A stretch of 64,000 nt of DNA from Hyphomicrobium sp. (GCA_003987725.1 RXJH01000003.1:62001-126000); one strand, 5' to 3'. Counted from the stretch's first letter, positions 33,764 to 42,695 are shown. The notes: a model not told the origin generated them from the letters alone. Numbers and translations: made by a program.

Positions 33764-35059
33764 ATGCCCGCCATTCGCGTAATCTTCATAAATCGGTTTT
33801 TCTATCCCGACCATTCGGCGACGAGCCAGATGCTGACGGATCTGGCGTTCGGCCTTGCCGAGCGTGGTGTGGTCGTTTCGGTAATCACGAGCCGACTACG
33901 TTACGATGATGCGAAGGCGAGACTCCCCGCGCGTGAGACAGTGAGGGGCGTACGCGTGGAACGAATCTGGACGTCGCGATTCGGCCGCGCCGGTCTCATC
34001 CTTCGCACGATCGATTATTTGACGTTCTATTTTTCCGCCGCATGGACTTTGGCGCGCATTGCACGCCGCGGCGACATCGTTGTTGCGATGACGGATCCCC
34101 CGGCATTTTCGATTCTGGCGTCCGTCGTCGCGTGGGTGCGCGGCGCGAACAACATCAATTGGCTGCAGGATGTCTTTCCGGAGGTCGCGGAAGTGCTTCA
34201 ACTCGCAGGCCGGAACTCCGCGCCATTTTTTCGGCCGCTCCTCATCCTGCGCGATATTTCGCTTCGTCGCGCTTCGATGAACGTTGCGATCGGCTCATTA
34301 ATGGCGGAACGTGTTTTGCAGTCCGGCGTGGAGCCTGGGCGTATCGCCATCATTCCGAATTGGGCGGATACCACCGCCATTCGTCCCGTGCCGCCATCGG
34401 AGAACCGCCTGCGGTCAGATTGGGGTCTTTCAGGGAAGTTCGTCGTTTCGTACTCCGGCAATCTTGGTCGCGCTCACGGCGTCGAGACGCTGCTTGAGGC
34501 GATTGTCACCTCCGGACAAACGGCTGGCGCCCCGAAAATCCACTGGCTGTTCATCGGCGGCGGCGTCGGCTTCAGACAATTGCAGCACGCGACGGATGAA
34601 CTCGGCCTGACCAACATCACCTTCCGTCCATATCAGCCGCGCGAACAGCTCGCCGAAAGTCTGTCGGTTGCTAACGTTCACGTCGTGTTGCTGAAGCCTG
34701 AGCTTGAAGGACTTATCGTGCCAAGCAAATTCTACGGTATCGCTGCGGCGGGACGCCCTATCGTTTTTGTCGGATCTGCAAATGGCGAGATCGCGCGTCT
34801 TATCAATCAATTTGAGTGCGGCGTAGCACTCGCATCGGGTGATGGCTCTGGTCTATCTGAAGCCGTCGCGATGCTGGCGCGGGATCCGAAGCGCTGCCAT
34901 CAACTCGGCGAGCGAGCCAGAGCCATGTGCGAGGCGAATTTCAGCAAAGAACTGGCCTTCACCGCGTGGAATGACCTTCTTAAAAGTTTCAGCGTTCCGA
35001 GGCCGCAGAGCGCTCGGACGCATCTCGCGTCGAGCCAACGCAACAATGAGGCGTGCTAG
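33764..35059 (+). CDS. WcaI-like glycosyltransferase (EPS)
   Basis: A 431-residue GT-B enzyme of the WcaI type. It starts with FINRFFYPDHSATSQMLTDL, and has WLQDVFPEVAEVLQLAG, VSYSGNLGRAHGVETLLEA and VPSKFYGIAAAGRPIVFVG. The last motif replaces the usual E-x7-E region, as in other WcaI-like enzymes. It is the last gene of the plus-strand glycosyltransferase run. Its stop overlaps the stop of the convergent NusG-like gene by four bases. Confidence 0.87.
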   Translation: MPAIRVIFINRFFYPDHSATSQMLTDLAFGLAERGVVVSVITSRLRYDDAKARLPARETVRGVRVERIWTSRFGRAGLILRTIDYLTFYFSAAWTLARIARRGDIVVAMTDPPAFSILASVVAWVRGANNINWLQDVFPEVAEVLQLAGRNSAPFFRPLLILRDISLRRASMNVAIGSLMAERVLQSGVEPGRIAIIPNWADTTAIRPVPPSENRLRSDWGLSGKFVVSYSGNLGRAHGVETLLEAIVTSGQTAGAPKIHWLFIGGGVGFRQLQHATDELGLTNITFRPYQPREQLAESLSVANVHVVLLKPELEGLIVPSKFYGIAAAGRPIVFVGSANGEIARLINQFECGVALASGDGSGLSEAVAMLARDPKRCHQLGERARAMCEANFSKELAFTAWNDLLKSFSVPRPQSARTHLASSQRNNEAC

Positions 35060-35580
35060 ACAACCGAAAGAAGATCGCCGGAGATTTTGACTCGGACCGG
35101 CCTGTTGAGAAAATCCATTAAGACAACAAGGCGATCATTTTCGGCCAGATCGATGATTTTCCCCGCGAGGCCGTCGAAGGCGCCGCGGCCGACACGCACG
35201 GTCTCTCCGATCTGAAGAGCTGAAGCAGAGCGTGCGATCACGCCATCTTTCTCGCGTGCCTTGAGGTCGTCGATGAATTGAGCGGGAAGCGTGCAAGGCG
35301 CATCGCGCGTGCAAACGACCGATCTGACCCCTATTGTCGAAAGAATAGGCCGCCACCGGCCTTGCGCCTCACTCAGGCGAACAAAGAGATAGCCGGGAAA
35401 TAGAGGCCGTAGCACGTCAGAGACACGGCGCGCGTGCCGCGTCTGCTTCCGTATCACCGGCCCATAGACGTCGTATCCCTGATTTCGAAGATGTTGTTCT
35501 GCGGCGCGCTCTCGGTTCGGATGCGTATTCACGGCTATCCAGATCGGTTGCAAAGCTGGTGCGGAAACGACGCAGTTCAT
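35056..35580 (-). CDS. Specialised NusG paralogue (RfaH/LoaP-type antiterminator)
   Basis: A 174-residue protein with an N-terminal NGN domain (WIAVNTHPNRERAAEQHLRN, VRPLFPGYLF-like run LRPLFPGYLFVRL) and a C-terminal KOW domain (GETVRVGRGAFDGLAGKIID). Such paralogues ride on RNA polymerase and prevent premature termination in long polysaccharide operons. The ATG at 35580 is chosen because GGGAGG lies about ten bases upstream. It is divergent from the priming transferase and convergent with the glycosyltransferase run, so it is surrounded by the operon it most likely serves. It is shorter than, and distinct from, housekeeping NusG, which normally neighbours secE/rplK. Confidence 0.85.
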   Translation of the reverse strand: MNCVVSAPALQPIWIAVNTHPNRERAAEQHLRNQGYDVYGPVIRKQTRHARRVSDVLRPLFPGYLFVRLSEAQGRWRPILSTIGVRSVVCTRDAPCTLPAQFIDDLKAREKDGVIARSASALQIGETVRVGRGAFDGLAGKIIDLAENDRLVVLMDFLNRPVRVKISGDLLSVV

Positions 35581-35680
35581 GCGGGTGCGGCCTCCCATGT
35601 GGCATGAAAGGACTAACACTAAAGACGGGTAAAGGACACGGCAATATCCGCACAATCCACAGGTTGCGAGGGGTCAATGG

Positions 35681-35716
35681 TTGTGAAGATAATCAAAAAT
35701 AACTAGTAACTATACG
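35681..35716 (+). promoter_or_regulatory. Possible promoter between the NusG-like and priming-transferase genes
   Basis: An AT-rich patch in the 176-base divergent region contains TTGTGA (35681-35686) and, 17 bases later, TAGTAA (35704-35709), a weak match to a housekeeping -35/-10 pair reading toward the priming transferase. TATACG at 35711 is a second possible -10. This is pattern matching only. Confidence 0.25.
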
Positions 35717-35756
35717 AGCTTCCCCTTTTGCCAGCCATCGCTCGGAGTCTCCCTTG

Positions 35757-37226
35757 ATGCACCGACTTGTCCTGCTGACCGTCGATGTCGCGCTAATCGC
35801 TATATCGACGGTGCTGGCCATCCTTCTGTGCAGCCCGCTGTCACCACTCTCCGCGCTCGTGAATGCCAAACTCTATTTTCTAGTCACGATAGGCGTCGCC
35901 ATCCCGGTACTCTGGATCTTCGGGCTCAATCGCACCGTCTGGCGATTTACGTCGCTGAGCGATTGCTGGCTGATACTCGCGGCCTCGGCATGGATCGTGG
36001 TCTTTGCGATCACCGGAAATCTTGCTGTTGGCGGCATTCAAGCCATTCGTGACATGCCGCAATCGTTGCCGGTGATGCAGGGCCTTCTCATTCTGTGCAT
36101 GCTGGCAGGCGTTCGCGCGGCGATGCGCCTTCGCCATTCGTTGCGACGCCGCGCTCGCATGGCGAAATCGCACTTTCGCGATGAGCGCGAGAACGTTCTG
36201 CTCGTCGGTCTCAATCCGATAGCGGATCTTTTTCTGCGTTGTGCCGCGGAAAATGCTCGTGGGCACATTCAAATCGCCGGCATTCTTTCCAATGCCGAGC
36301 GTCATCGCGGACGATCGCTGCGCTCATGCGAGATTCTCGGACCGCCCGAGGCGGCGGAGGACGTTCTCCATGACCTGTCGGTTCACGGCATTCATATCGA
36401 CCGCATCGTGCTCTCAATGCCCTATGCTCACTTGTCGAGACGAGCACAAACGTCGCTGGCCGAAATTGAACGAACCCGGGCCATCCGCGTGGATTGCCTA
36501 TCGGCGCAGTACGGTTTGAGCGAATTGATCTCCGATAGCGCCGCAGGTGTGAAGGAAGGCGGCCCAGATCCGACCACAGGTGCTTCGGCTGCCGCTCCGG
36601 CCCCGGCATTCGGCGATGGCGATCTTCCGGCAAGTTCTTATCTTCGCTGGAAGCGCGTGATCGACGCGACGGGGGCGACGATGGGCATTGTTTGCCTGGC
36701 GCCGCTGATGCTGATCATCGGCGTGATCGTCGCGCTGGACGTCGGATATCCGCTGATATTCTGGCAGCAGCGTCCAGGCGCTTTTGGGCGGCCGATCCGG
36801 GTGCTGAAGTTTCGCACCATGCGGCGCCCGCGCGACAAGAACGGACGCACATTGACCGACGCCCAAAGGGTCTCAAGGGCCGGACGTCTTCTGCGCCGCC
36901 TTCGGCTGGACGAACTCCCGCAAGTTTACAATGTTTTGCTTGGGCATATGTCGCTTGTCGGGCCGCGGCCTCTTTTGCCTGTGGACCAGCCATCATTCTC
37001 CGCCGCGCGTTTACGGCTTCGGCCCGGGCTGACCGGCTGGGCGCAAATCAAGGGAGGGCGTCATCTTTCAATTGAGGACAAAGCCGCTTTGGACCTTTGG
37101 TACATTCGGAATGCGTCATTTACGCTCGATATGCTGATATTGCTAAGTACAATCCGTACTGTGCTCTTCGGTGAGCGGATTGACCGCCGGGCCATAGACC
37201 AAGCATGGCGCGAGTTAAGCTCATAG
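35757..37226 (+). CDS. WcaJ-like undecaprenyl-phosphate sugar-1-phosphate transferase (EPS priming)
   Basis: A 489-residue PNPT-type priming transferase. The N-terminal half has four membrane helices and a CoA_binding_3-like domain (VLLVGLNPIADLFLRCAAEN). The C-terminal catalytic domain has KRVIDATGATMGIVCLAPLM, FWQQRPGAFGRPIRVLKFRT, RRLRLDELPQVYNVLLGHMS and GPRPLLPVD. These motifs transfer a hexose-1-phosphate to undecaprenyl phosphate to begin the repeat unit. The ATG at 35757 has GGAG nine bases upstream. It is separated from the glycosyltransferases by the reverse NusG-like gene. Confidence 0.92.
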   Translation: MHRLVLLTVDVALIAISTVLAILLCSPLSPLSALVNAKLYFLVTIGVAIPVLWIFGLNRTVWRFTSLSDCWLILAASAWIVVFAITGNLAVGGIQAIRDMPQSLPVMQGLLILCMLAGVRAAMRLRHSLRRRARMAKSHFRDERENVLLVGLNPIADLFLRCAAENARGHIQIAGILSNAERHRGRSLRSCEILGPPEAAEDVLHDLSVHGIHIDRIVLSMPYAHLSRRAQTSLAEIERTRAIRVDCLSAQYGLSELISDSAAGVKEGGPDPTTGASAAAPAPAFGDGDLPASSYLRWKRVIDATGATMGIVCLAPLMLIIGVIVALDVGYPLIFWQQRPGAFGRPIRVLKFRTMRRPRDKNGRTLTDAQRVSRAGRLLRRLRLDELPQVYNVLLGHMSLVGPRPLLPVDQPSFSAARLRLRPGLTGWAQIKGGRHLSIEDKAALDLWYIRNASFTLDMLILLSTIRTVLFGERIDRRAIDQAWRELSS

Positions 37227-37520
37227 CCGCCAATGCCTTAGACTTTAGTCCCTCCTCCGGAACCCGATCGGGAGGTACAAAGTTAAGCGGAAACTGAGCA
37301 GATTAAATTCTGCACCGGTTATGCACCGCGCATGGGTGGTATTCCGAAACAATTGGACATTATTGGAGAAATACGCCATTCTATGGGGGCTTTTTTAAGG
37401 TCCACTTTTCACGACGGCAATTCTTCAGCCGCTAGTTCTATTCCTTCTACGAATGAATTTTTGATCTCGGGCCTCCATATGGGCGGGCCGGTTGGTGTTT
37501 TTGTTGTGTGGAGTTCGAGC
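37227..37520 (+). other. Gene-free stretch before the Crp/Fnr gene
   Basis: About 294 bases with no supported gene, although the regulator's frame is open back to 37332. It probably holds the terminator of the priming-transferase gene and the promoter of the regulator, but I found no clear hairpin or promoter pair. Confidence 0.4.
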
Positions 37521-38243
37521 ATGCTGCGACCAGGTTCTGGCGATACCGGTAGCACGACACTTGTGCGAAAAATGCCGGCACGCGGAGTGGGCAAGGTCCG
37601 TGCCCTCAGGCGAGACGAGATTCTTTTCGAAACTGGCGATCTCAAGACAAACATCTACCGTGTCGAAACCGGGGCGCTTTGCATCTATCGCACCCGCCCT
37701 GACGGAACCACGGAGATTGTCGAATATGCGCTTGCCGGCGACCTGGTCGGTATGGGCTTTTTGGAGCGCCATGCCACCTATGCGCGCGCTTCCGTGAATT
37801 CGAGCATCCGCTGCTTTCCCCTCGATGCCGCGGATAAGCTCATCGCCGGCGATGCGCACAACAAGGCGAGATTTGACGAAGCGGTGGAGCGCGAATTCAT
37901 TTTCCGCCGCGAGAGCCTCGTCAGCGTGTCTAGTCCACATCCGGCGATACGCCTCGCTGCATTTCTGACGGCCGTTTCGCAGCGAACACGCGAGGAAGGT
38001 GGCGATCCGACGTTCATCGACGATAGTGTCAACTGCGGTGTCATCGCCGATTTCCTCGGCATCACGCTCGAGGAGCTGGCGCTCGCGCTGACGCAGCTCG
38101 AAACGTGCGGACTGATCGAAACGGCTCCGCGTCATGGGCTAAGGCTCAAAGATCTCGCGGGACTGAAGTCTGTTGCGGACGACGTTGCAACAGCGCCGCC
38201 AGGGCTCGCGCCGAAAGGTGCGCTGCTGAAAGCCCTGCAGTAA
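37521..38243 (+). CDS. Crp/Fnr-family transcriptional regulator
   Basis: A 240-residue regulator. Residues about 30-140 are a cyclic-nucleotide-binding-type fold (ILFETGDLKTNIYRVETGAL then YALAGDLVGMGFLERH). The C-terminal winged helix has CGVIADFLGITLEELALALT and LETCGLIETAP. The Fnr cysteine cluster is absent, so it is not an oxygen sensor of that type. The ATG at 37521 is set by GGAG seven bases upstream and gives the usual family length. It follows the priming transferase and is a candidate regulator of the EPS locus. Confidence 0.88.
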   Translation: MLRPGSGDTGSTTLVRKMPARGVGKVRALRRDEILFETGDLKTNIYRVETGALCIYRTRPDGTTEIVEYALAGDLVGMGFLERHATYARASVNSSIRCFPLDAADKLIAGDAHNKARFDEAVEREFIFRRESLVSVSSPHPAIRLAAFLTAVSQRTREEGGDPTFIDDSVNCGVIADFLGITLEELALALTQLETCGLIETAPRHGLRLKDLAGLKSVADDVATAPPGLAPKGALLKALQ

Positions 38244-38279
38244 GCTCGAAGCGATCTCCAATCTCTTGAGCGCAATATC

Positions 38280-38301
38280 GCGCGCGTCCATGGCCGCGCG
38301 C
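38280..38301 (+). terminator. GC-rich hairpin after the Crp/Fnr gene
   Basis: GCGCGCG (38280-38286) pairs with CGCGCGC (38295-38301) over an eight-base loop, with CTTTCC after it. It lies 36 bases beyond the stop. The short T-run makes it a moderate terminator candidate. Confidence 0.4.
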
Positions 38302-38372
38302 CTTTCCGCCTTGACGCGCGGCGCTAATTGAAGCCTTTCAGTCTCTATCCCCAGATGGAGAACCCCGACATC

Positions 38373-39473
38373 ATGAGCGTCCTCTCGTTTGCCGCGATCA
38401 ACAAGAAGCTCTCGCTATCGCGCCGGTTGTTTCTTGGAAGCTCGCTCGCAGCGGCAGCCCTCCCTGCGGTGGCGCGTGCCGAGGAAACTCCGCCAACAGG
38501 AACGCTTCATGCGCGCCAGCTTCCCGCGCGCAGCCTGCCTGTGCCGGAAACGGTCAGCGAAGGACTGCAAGACGTCATCGCTGCTCCTTATCCGCCGGGG
38601 TGGAACGCTCTGCCTGAAGACGCCGCGACGTGGAAAGACCTAGCGGCCAAGAGCGCGGCAGGCGCGGCCCCGGCGATCGCCGCCATTCGCGAGCATTTCG
38701 GTCTGACTGTCGAGCAGACCAACATGGCCGGCGTGCCAGTCTTCGTCATCACGCCGCATGAGATCGCGCCTGAAAATCGCGAGCGGCTCCTCGTTCACAT
38801 TCACGGCGGCGGCTACGTGCTCTTTCCTGGCGAGGCCGGGGCCGGCGAAGGAATGCTGATGGCCGGTTACGGCCGATGCAAAGTCGTCTCGATCGATTAC
38901 CGAATGGCGCCTGATTATCCCTATCCGGCGGCGCTTGACGACGTGATGGCGGTGTGGGGCGTGCTGCTAGCCGCCTACGATCCACGCAAGATGGCGATCT
39001 TCGGAACGTCCGCTGGCGGCGCACTGACGTTGTGCGCCATCCATCGGGCGAAAGCGGAGGGTGTGCCGCTTCCCGGTGCCATCGCACCGGGTAGCCCGGT
39101 CGCCGATCTCACATGGGCTGGCGATACGATCATGGCGAACGCCTTTGTCGATAACGCTCTGGTTTCGCGACGGAGCTGGGCGAACGCGGCGGGCGCGCTT
39201 TACGCCGGATCCCACGATCCGCGCAATCCCATGATCTCACCGATCTTCGGCGACTTTTCGGGCTTCCCGCCCGCGATCCTGACGTCCGGAACGCGCGATC
39301 TGTTGTTGAGCGACACGGTGCGGACGCATCGGAAGCTCCGCAAGGCCGGAATAACCGCCGCGCTTCAGGTTCTGGAAGGTCAGAGCCACGCGCAATACCT
39401 CTCGCCCTTCCTACCCGAGACTGAAGAAGCATTCGGCGAGATCACGCAGTTCTTCAATAATCATCTCGCTTGA
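38373..39473 (+). CDS. Tat-exported alpha/beta-hydrolase (HSL-type esterase)
   Basis: A 366-residue secreted esterase. The N-terminus carries a twin-arginine signal (LSRRLFLGSSLAAAALPAVA). The hormone-sensitive-lipase family features are present: HIHGGGYVLFPG (oxyanion hole), GTSAGG with the catalytic Ser, and GQSHAQYL with the catalytic His; a conserved Asp lies in GTRDLLLSD. The start is taken at 38373, with GGAG about 12 bases upstream; an ATG at 38355 is an alternative. It is convergent with the MeaB gene 12 bases away. The natural ester substrate is unknown. Confidence 0.88.
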   Translation: MSVLSFAAINKKLSLSRRLFLGSSLAAAALPAVARAEETPPTGTLHARQLPARSLPVPETVSEGLQDVIAAPYPPGWNALPEDAATWKDLAAKSAAGAAPAIAAIREHFGLTVEQTNMAGVPVFVITPHEIAPENRERLLVHIHGGGYVLFPGEAGAGEGMLMAGYGRCKVVSIDYRMAPDYPYPAALDDVMAVWGVLLAAYDPRKMAIFGTSAGGALTLCAIHRAKAEGVPLPGAIAPGSPVADLTWAGDTIMANAFVDNALVSRRSWANAAGALYAGSHDPRNPMISPIFGDFSGFPPAILTSGTRDLLLSDTVRTHRKLRKAGITAALQVLEGQSHAQYLSPFLPETEEAFGEITQFFNNHLA

Positions 39474-39485
39474 AGAAGCGCCGGC

Positions 39486-40487
39486 CTAAATCCCCATCAT
39501 CGTCATGATGCGGTCGACCGCGAGCGTCGGGAGCAGCGTGCCGTCGCGGACGGATGCCTCGATGTTCGGAAGCTCGGCCGCCACGCGTGGATGCGCCCTG
39601 AGCGCGCCCATCAGGCGATCTTCCAGCATATCGCGCATCCAGGACACGGCCTGCGATTGCCGGCGCGCCGCGAACTCGCCCGTCGCCGTCATCTTCTCGC
39701 GATGCTCGAGAACCTTTGCCCATAGCTCTTTCAGTCCGCGATTGTCGCGGCCCGAAACGGTCAAGACCGGAGGAAACCACGTCGCGCCATGCGGCGTGAA
39801 AATTTGCAGCGCGTTCTTGTATTCGGCCGCGGCGCTTTCCGCGCGCTTGATGTTGTCGCCGTCCGCCTTGTTGATGGCGATCATATCGGCGAGCTCGATG
39901 ATGCCTTTCTTGATGCCCTGCAAATCGTCGCCGCCGCCCGAGAGCAAAAGCACCAGGAAGAAATCCACCATGTCTGCCACGGCAACTTCGGACTGGCCGA
40001 CGCCGACCGTCTCGACGATGACGACATCGAAGCCTGCCGCTTCGACGAGCGCCATCGTTTCACGCGTACGTCGCGTCACGCCGCCGAGCGTTCCCGACGA
40101 AGGCGAGGGCCTGATGAAGGCATTCTTTTCCTGCGCCAGCGAGTTCATGCGCGTCTTGTCGCCAAGGATCGAACCGCCCGAGCGTTTAGAGGTCGGGTCG
40201 ATAGCGAGCACGGCCACCTGATGCCCTTCGGCGAGAAGGTTCATTCCCAACTGATCGATCGTGGTCGACTTGCCGACGCCGGGAACGCCGGTGATGCCGA
40301 GCCGCACGGCCTTACCCGTCTTCGGCAGCAGCTCCTGCAGCACCTGTTGCGCGAGGCGGCCGTGGTCCGGGTTCGAGCTTTCCACAAGCGTGATGGCGCG
40401 AGCGAGAAGGGCGCGGTCGCCATTGGCGATCCCGGAAACATAGTCGGCGACCGGAATTTTGTGGGCGGGGAGGGCTATAACGGCCAT
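39486..40487 (-). CDS. meaB: MeaB/ArgK-type P-loop GTPase (methylmalonyl-CoA mutase chaperone)
   Basis: A 333-residue G3E-type GTPase. Walker A is GITGVPGVGKST; switch-like motifs DPTSKRSGGSILGDKTRM and IVETVGVGQSEV and the base motif NKADGDN are intact. MeaB protects and reloads adenosylcobalamin in methylmalonyl-CoA mutase or related mutases. No mutase gene lies in the window, so its client is elsewhere. The start is taken at the ATG at 40487 because the family begins near there; the ribosome site is poor, and an ATG at 40547 is possible. Confidence 0.9.
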   Translation of the reverse strand: MAVIALPAHKIPVADYVSGIANGDRALLARAITLVESSNPDHGRLAQQVLQELLPKTGKAVRLGITGVPGVGKSTTIDQLGMNLLAEGHQVAVLAIDPTSKRSGGSILGDKTRMNSLAQEKNAFIRPSPSSGTLGGVTRRTRETMALVEAAGFDVVIVETVGVGQSEVAVADMVDFFLVLLLSGGGDDLQGIKKGIIELADMIAINKADGDNIKRAESAAAEYKNALQIFTPHGATWFPPVLTVSGRDNRGLKELWAKVLEHREKMTATGEFAARRQSQAVSWMRDMLEDRLMGALRAHPRVAAELPNIEASVRDGTLLPTLAVDRIMTMMGI

Positions 40488-40664
40488 GGGTGAGAAGCTG
40501 AATCCTGTTCGTTCATCTGCGGTTACGTAGGGCAGGAAAGAGATCATCCCGCAAGCCGGGAATTCGACGCTATCCGCCGTCACAATCTCCTGCCATAGAG
40601 CCGGTTGCTTGGGGCGCTCAAGCTGCCTAGCTTGTGCGCGGGCCGCGTCCTAGGGGAGGGTAGC

Positions 40665-42398
40665 GTGATTTGGGGAACTGAAGGCTGGCGCAGGCCGGCA
40701 CGCGGGACGGGATTTGCTCTGGCGGTACTTGCGGCGTGCGGATTGCTCGCAGCGTGTAGCGAAGCTCCGAAAATCGGCAAAGCCGTCGACCAGGAACAGC
40801 GTCCGGTCACACAGCAGTCGCCACCCTTTCCGACTGTCCAGCCGCCGGAAGCGGCGCCGCCTCCCGAGGCGACGCAACAAAGCAAAGATATGGGCGGAAG
40901 CAAGGACTCCGGCGCCCAGACGGATGCCTACAAAAAGGACGGGGCGGCACCCGACTCTGGCTCGATGTTCGAGCATGAAACAAACGGAGGGTCCGGTCAG
41001 AAAATTCCGTCCGTTATCGGGGAAGGCCGCATCGGCGCTGGTGCTCCTCCTCCGGCGGAAGAGCCGAAAGCCGCGGGCGCTGCGCCTCCGCCGCCTGCTG
41101 AGGTCGAGCCCAAAGCCGTTGAAGCCGCTCCGCCTCCGCCGCCGGAGCCTTCTGAGCCCGCGGGTGGCGCCGCACCGCCCGAGCCGATGCCTGACGTTAC
41201 CACGGCAGAGCCGCCGGGCGCCGGACCTCGCGACGACGACGCACCGATGGCACGGCCGGCCGCGCCGCCTAGACCTTCGCTCGCGGCCCCGGCACCGGTT
41301 GCTGTTCCGCCACCGGTTGCGCCCTCGGCCGCAGCACGCGCAGCAATCGAGAGCGATCCTTCGAAGAAGTTCAAAGTCGTTCCCGTTTTTTATGGAACCG
41401 ATCGCGCCATCGAGCCCGATCCGGCGCGCCTCCAATTCGGTTCCGAGCGCGGTCATCAGCTGCAGCTCGGACGCGCGCTTATCTCAGTGCCTCTCAGCCA
41501 TAAGGTGCCCCACATCGAGCGGCCGACGGTCTACGAGATCCCGTATTTCAAATACAAGATCTATGAAGAGAAAGAGGATCCGAACAAGCATTTCACGCTG
41601 CAGGAAATCAAGAGCCTCAGTGAAGAGCAAATGCTGGCGCTCGTCAAAGAACAGTTGGCGAAATCCTCGACCTTCAAGGATCACGCCTTCGTCTTCGTGC
41701 ATGGCTTCAACACGTCGTTCGATTGTGCGCTCTTTCGGACCGCGCAAATCGCCTACGATCTCGGCTTCGACGGCGTGCCGTTCGTCTACAGCTGGCCGTC
41801 TGGCGGCAAGGTCGCGAGCTACACCTACGATCGCGGCAGCGTCGAGCAGGCCGAGCCGAGGCTCGCTGAATTTCTCACCATGGTTATTCAGAAGAGCGGC
41901 GCGAAGTCCATCAGCCTCATAGCGCATTCGATGGGCAACGAGCTATTGCTCCGCGTGCTCGAAAGGCTCAGGCCGAAGATTCCGGACGGCGTGGTGATCA
42001 GCCAGGTCATTCTTGCGGCGCCCGACGTCGACCGTGATAAATTCAACATTATCGCACGCGAGATCACGAGCTTCGCGAAAGGCGTCACGCTCTACGCCGC
42101 GTCGAACGACCGTGCGCTCGGATATTCGGCGCGGTTCTGGGGCGGCGTGCCGCGTGCGGGTGACATACCCAAGGATGGGCCGTTGATCATTCCGGGTGTC
42201 GACACCATCGACGTCACCGCAGTCTCGACGGATGCGCTGGGTCTCAACCACTCGGGCTATGCGGAAAATCCGGCATTGCTCGACGATGTCAAAGCGCTCG
42301 TGGAGTTTGGCATTCGTCCGCCGGATAAACGCGTGAAAAGCATCCTGACGGTCGAGTCGGCAGCGGGAACATTCTGGCGCTTCCAGGCAGCCAACTGA
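40665..42398 (+). CDS. DUF900 alpha/beta-hydrolase lipoprotein with Pro/Ala-rich linker
   Basis: A 577-residue protein. The GTG at 40665 is chosen because GGGGAGGG ends five bases upstream; it gives a lipoprotein signal ending LLAACS. Residues about 35-225 are a low-complexity Pro/Ala/Glu linker. The C-terminal 350 residues are a DUF900 hydrolase: VVPVFYGTDRAIEPD, FVFVHGFNTSFDCALFR, LIAHSMGNELLLRVLE with the nucleophile Ser, ILAAPDVDRDKF and a late LNHSGYA with a possible catalytic His. It probably sits in the periplasm or outer membrane, held away from the membrane by the linker. Substrate unknown. Confidence 0.85.
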   Translation: MIWGTEGWRRPARGTGFALAVLAACGLLAACSEAPKIGKAVDQEQRPVTQQSPPFPTVQPPEAAPPPEATQQSKDMGGSKDSGAQTDAYKKDGAAPDSGSMFEHETNGGSGQKIPSVIGEGRIGAGAPPPAEEPKAAGAAPPPPAEVEPKAVEAAPPPPPEPSEPAGGAAPPEPMPDVTTAEPPGAGPRDDDAPMARPAAPPRPSLAAPAPVAVPPPVAPSAAARAAIESDPSKKFKVVPVFYGTDRAIEPDPARLQFGSERGHQLQLGRALISVPLSHKVPHIERPTVYEIPYFKYKIYEEKEDPNKHFTLQEIKSLSEEQMLALVKEQLAKSSTFKDHAFVFVHGFNTSFDCALFRTAQIAYDLGFDGVPFVYSWPSGGKVASYTYDRGSVEQAEPRLAEFLTMVIQKSGAKSISLIAHSMGNELLLRVLERLRPKIPDGVVISQVILAAPDVDRDKFNIIAREITSFAKGVTLYAASNDRALGYSARFWGGVPRAGDIPKDGPLIIPGVDTIDVTAVSTDALGLNHSGYAENPALLDDVKALVEFGIRPPDKRVKSILTVESAAGTFWRFQAAN

Positions 42399-42413
42399 AG
42401 CCGGCGAGCCTTG

Positions 42414-42668
42414 CTAGCCGGTCATGCCCGTCCGGCGTTTGAGTGAATCCAAAGCGCGGGAGGAGCGTGCCGCCTCCTGCTCTTTGTCGCGGCGAAGGCG
42501 TTCCTCCTGCGCATAGACGCGCTTGGTCGCCCGGCCGGCGGAGTTTTCCGAATGCTTTGAGTGCCTGCGTTCCGAAAGCGTCATGCCATAAAACAATAGG
42601 GCGCCGAGGATGATCGGCGCTCCTATGACCGACAGGACCAAAAGGAATTCGCTCACATATTCTTCCAC
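42414..42668 (-). CDS. Small single-pass membrane protein
   Basis: An 84-residue protein with one membrane helix (FLLVLSVIGAPIILGALLFY) and a basic, helical cytoplasmic tail rich in Arg/Lys/Glu. The GTG at 42668 has GGAG eight bases upstream. An EcfG-like promoter motif lies just upstream (42696-42720), facing this gene. Function unknown, but stress-linked expression is likely. Confidence 0.65.
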   Translation of the reverse strand: MEEYVSEFLLVLSVIGAPIILGALLFYGMTLSERRHSKHSENSAGRATKRVYAQEERLRRDKEQEAARSSRALDSLKRRTGMTG

Positions 42669-42695
42669 GGGAGGATCTCCGCATTGTGGGCGAAA

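Noticed and set aside
37332-37520. A longer N-terminus for the Crp/Fnr regulator starting at 37332.
   Set aside because: The extra 63 codons have atypical composition and no ribosome site, whereas 37521 has GGAG at ideal spacing and gives the usual length.
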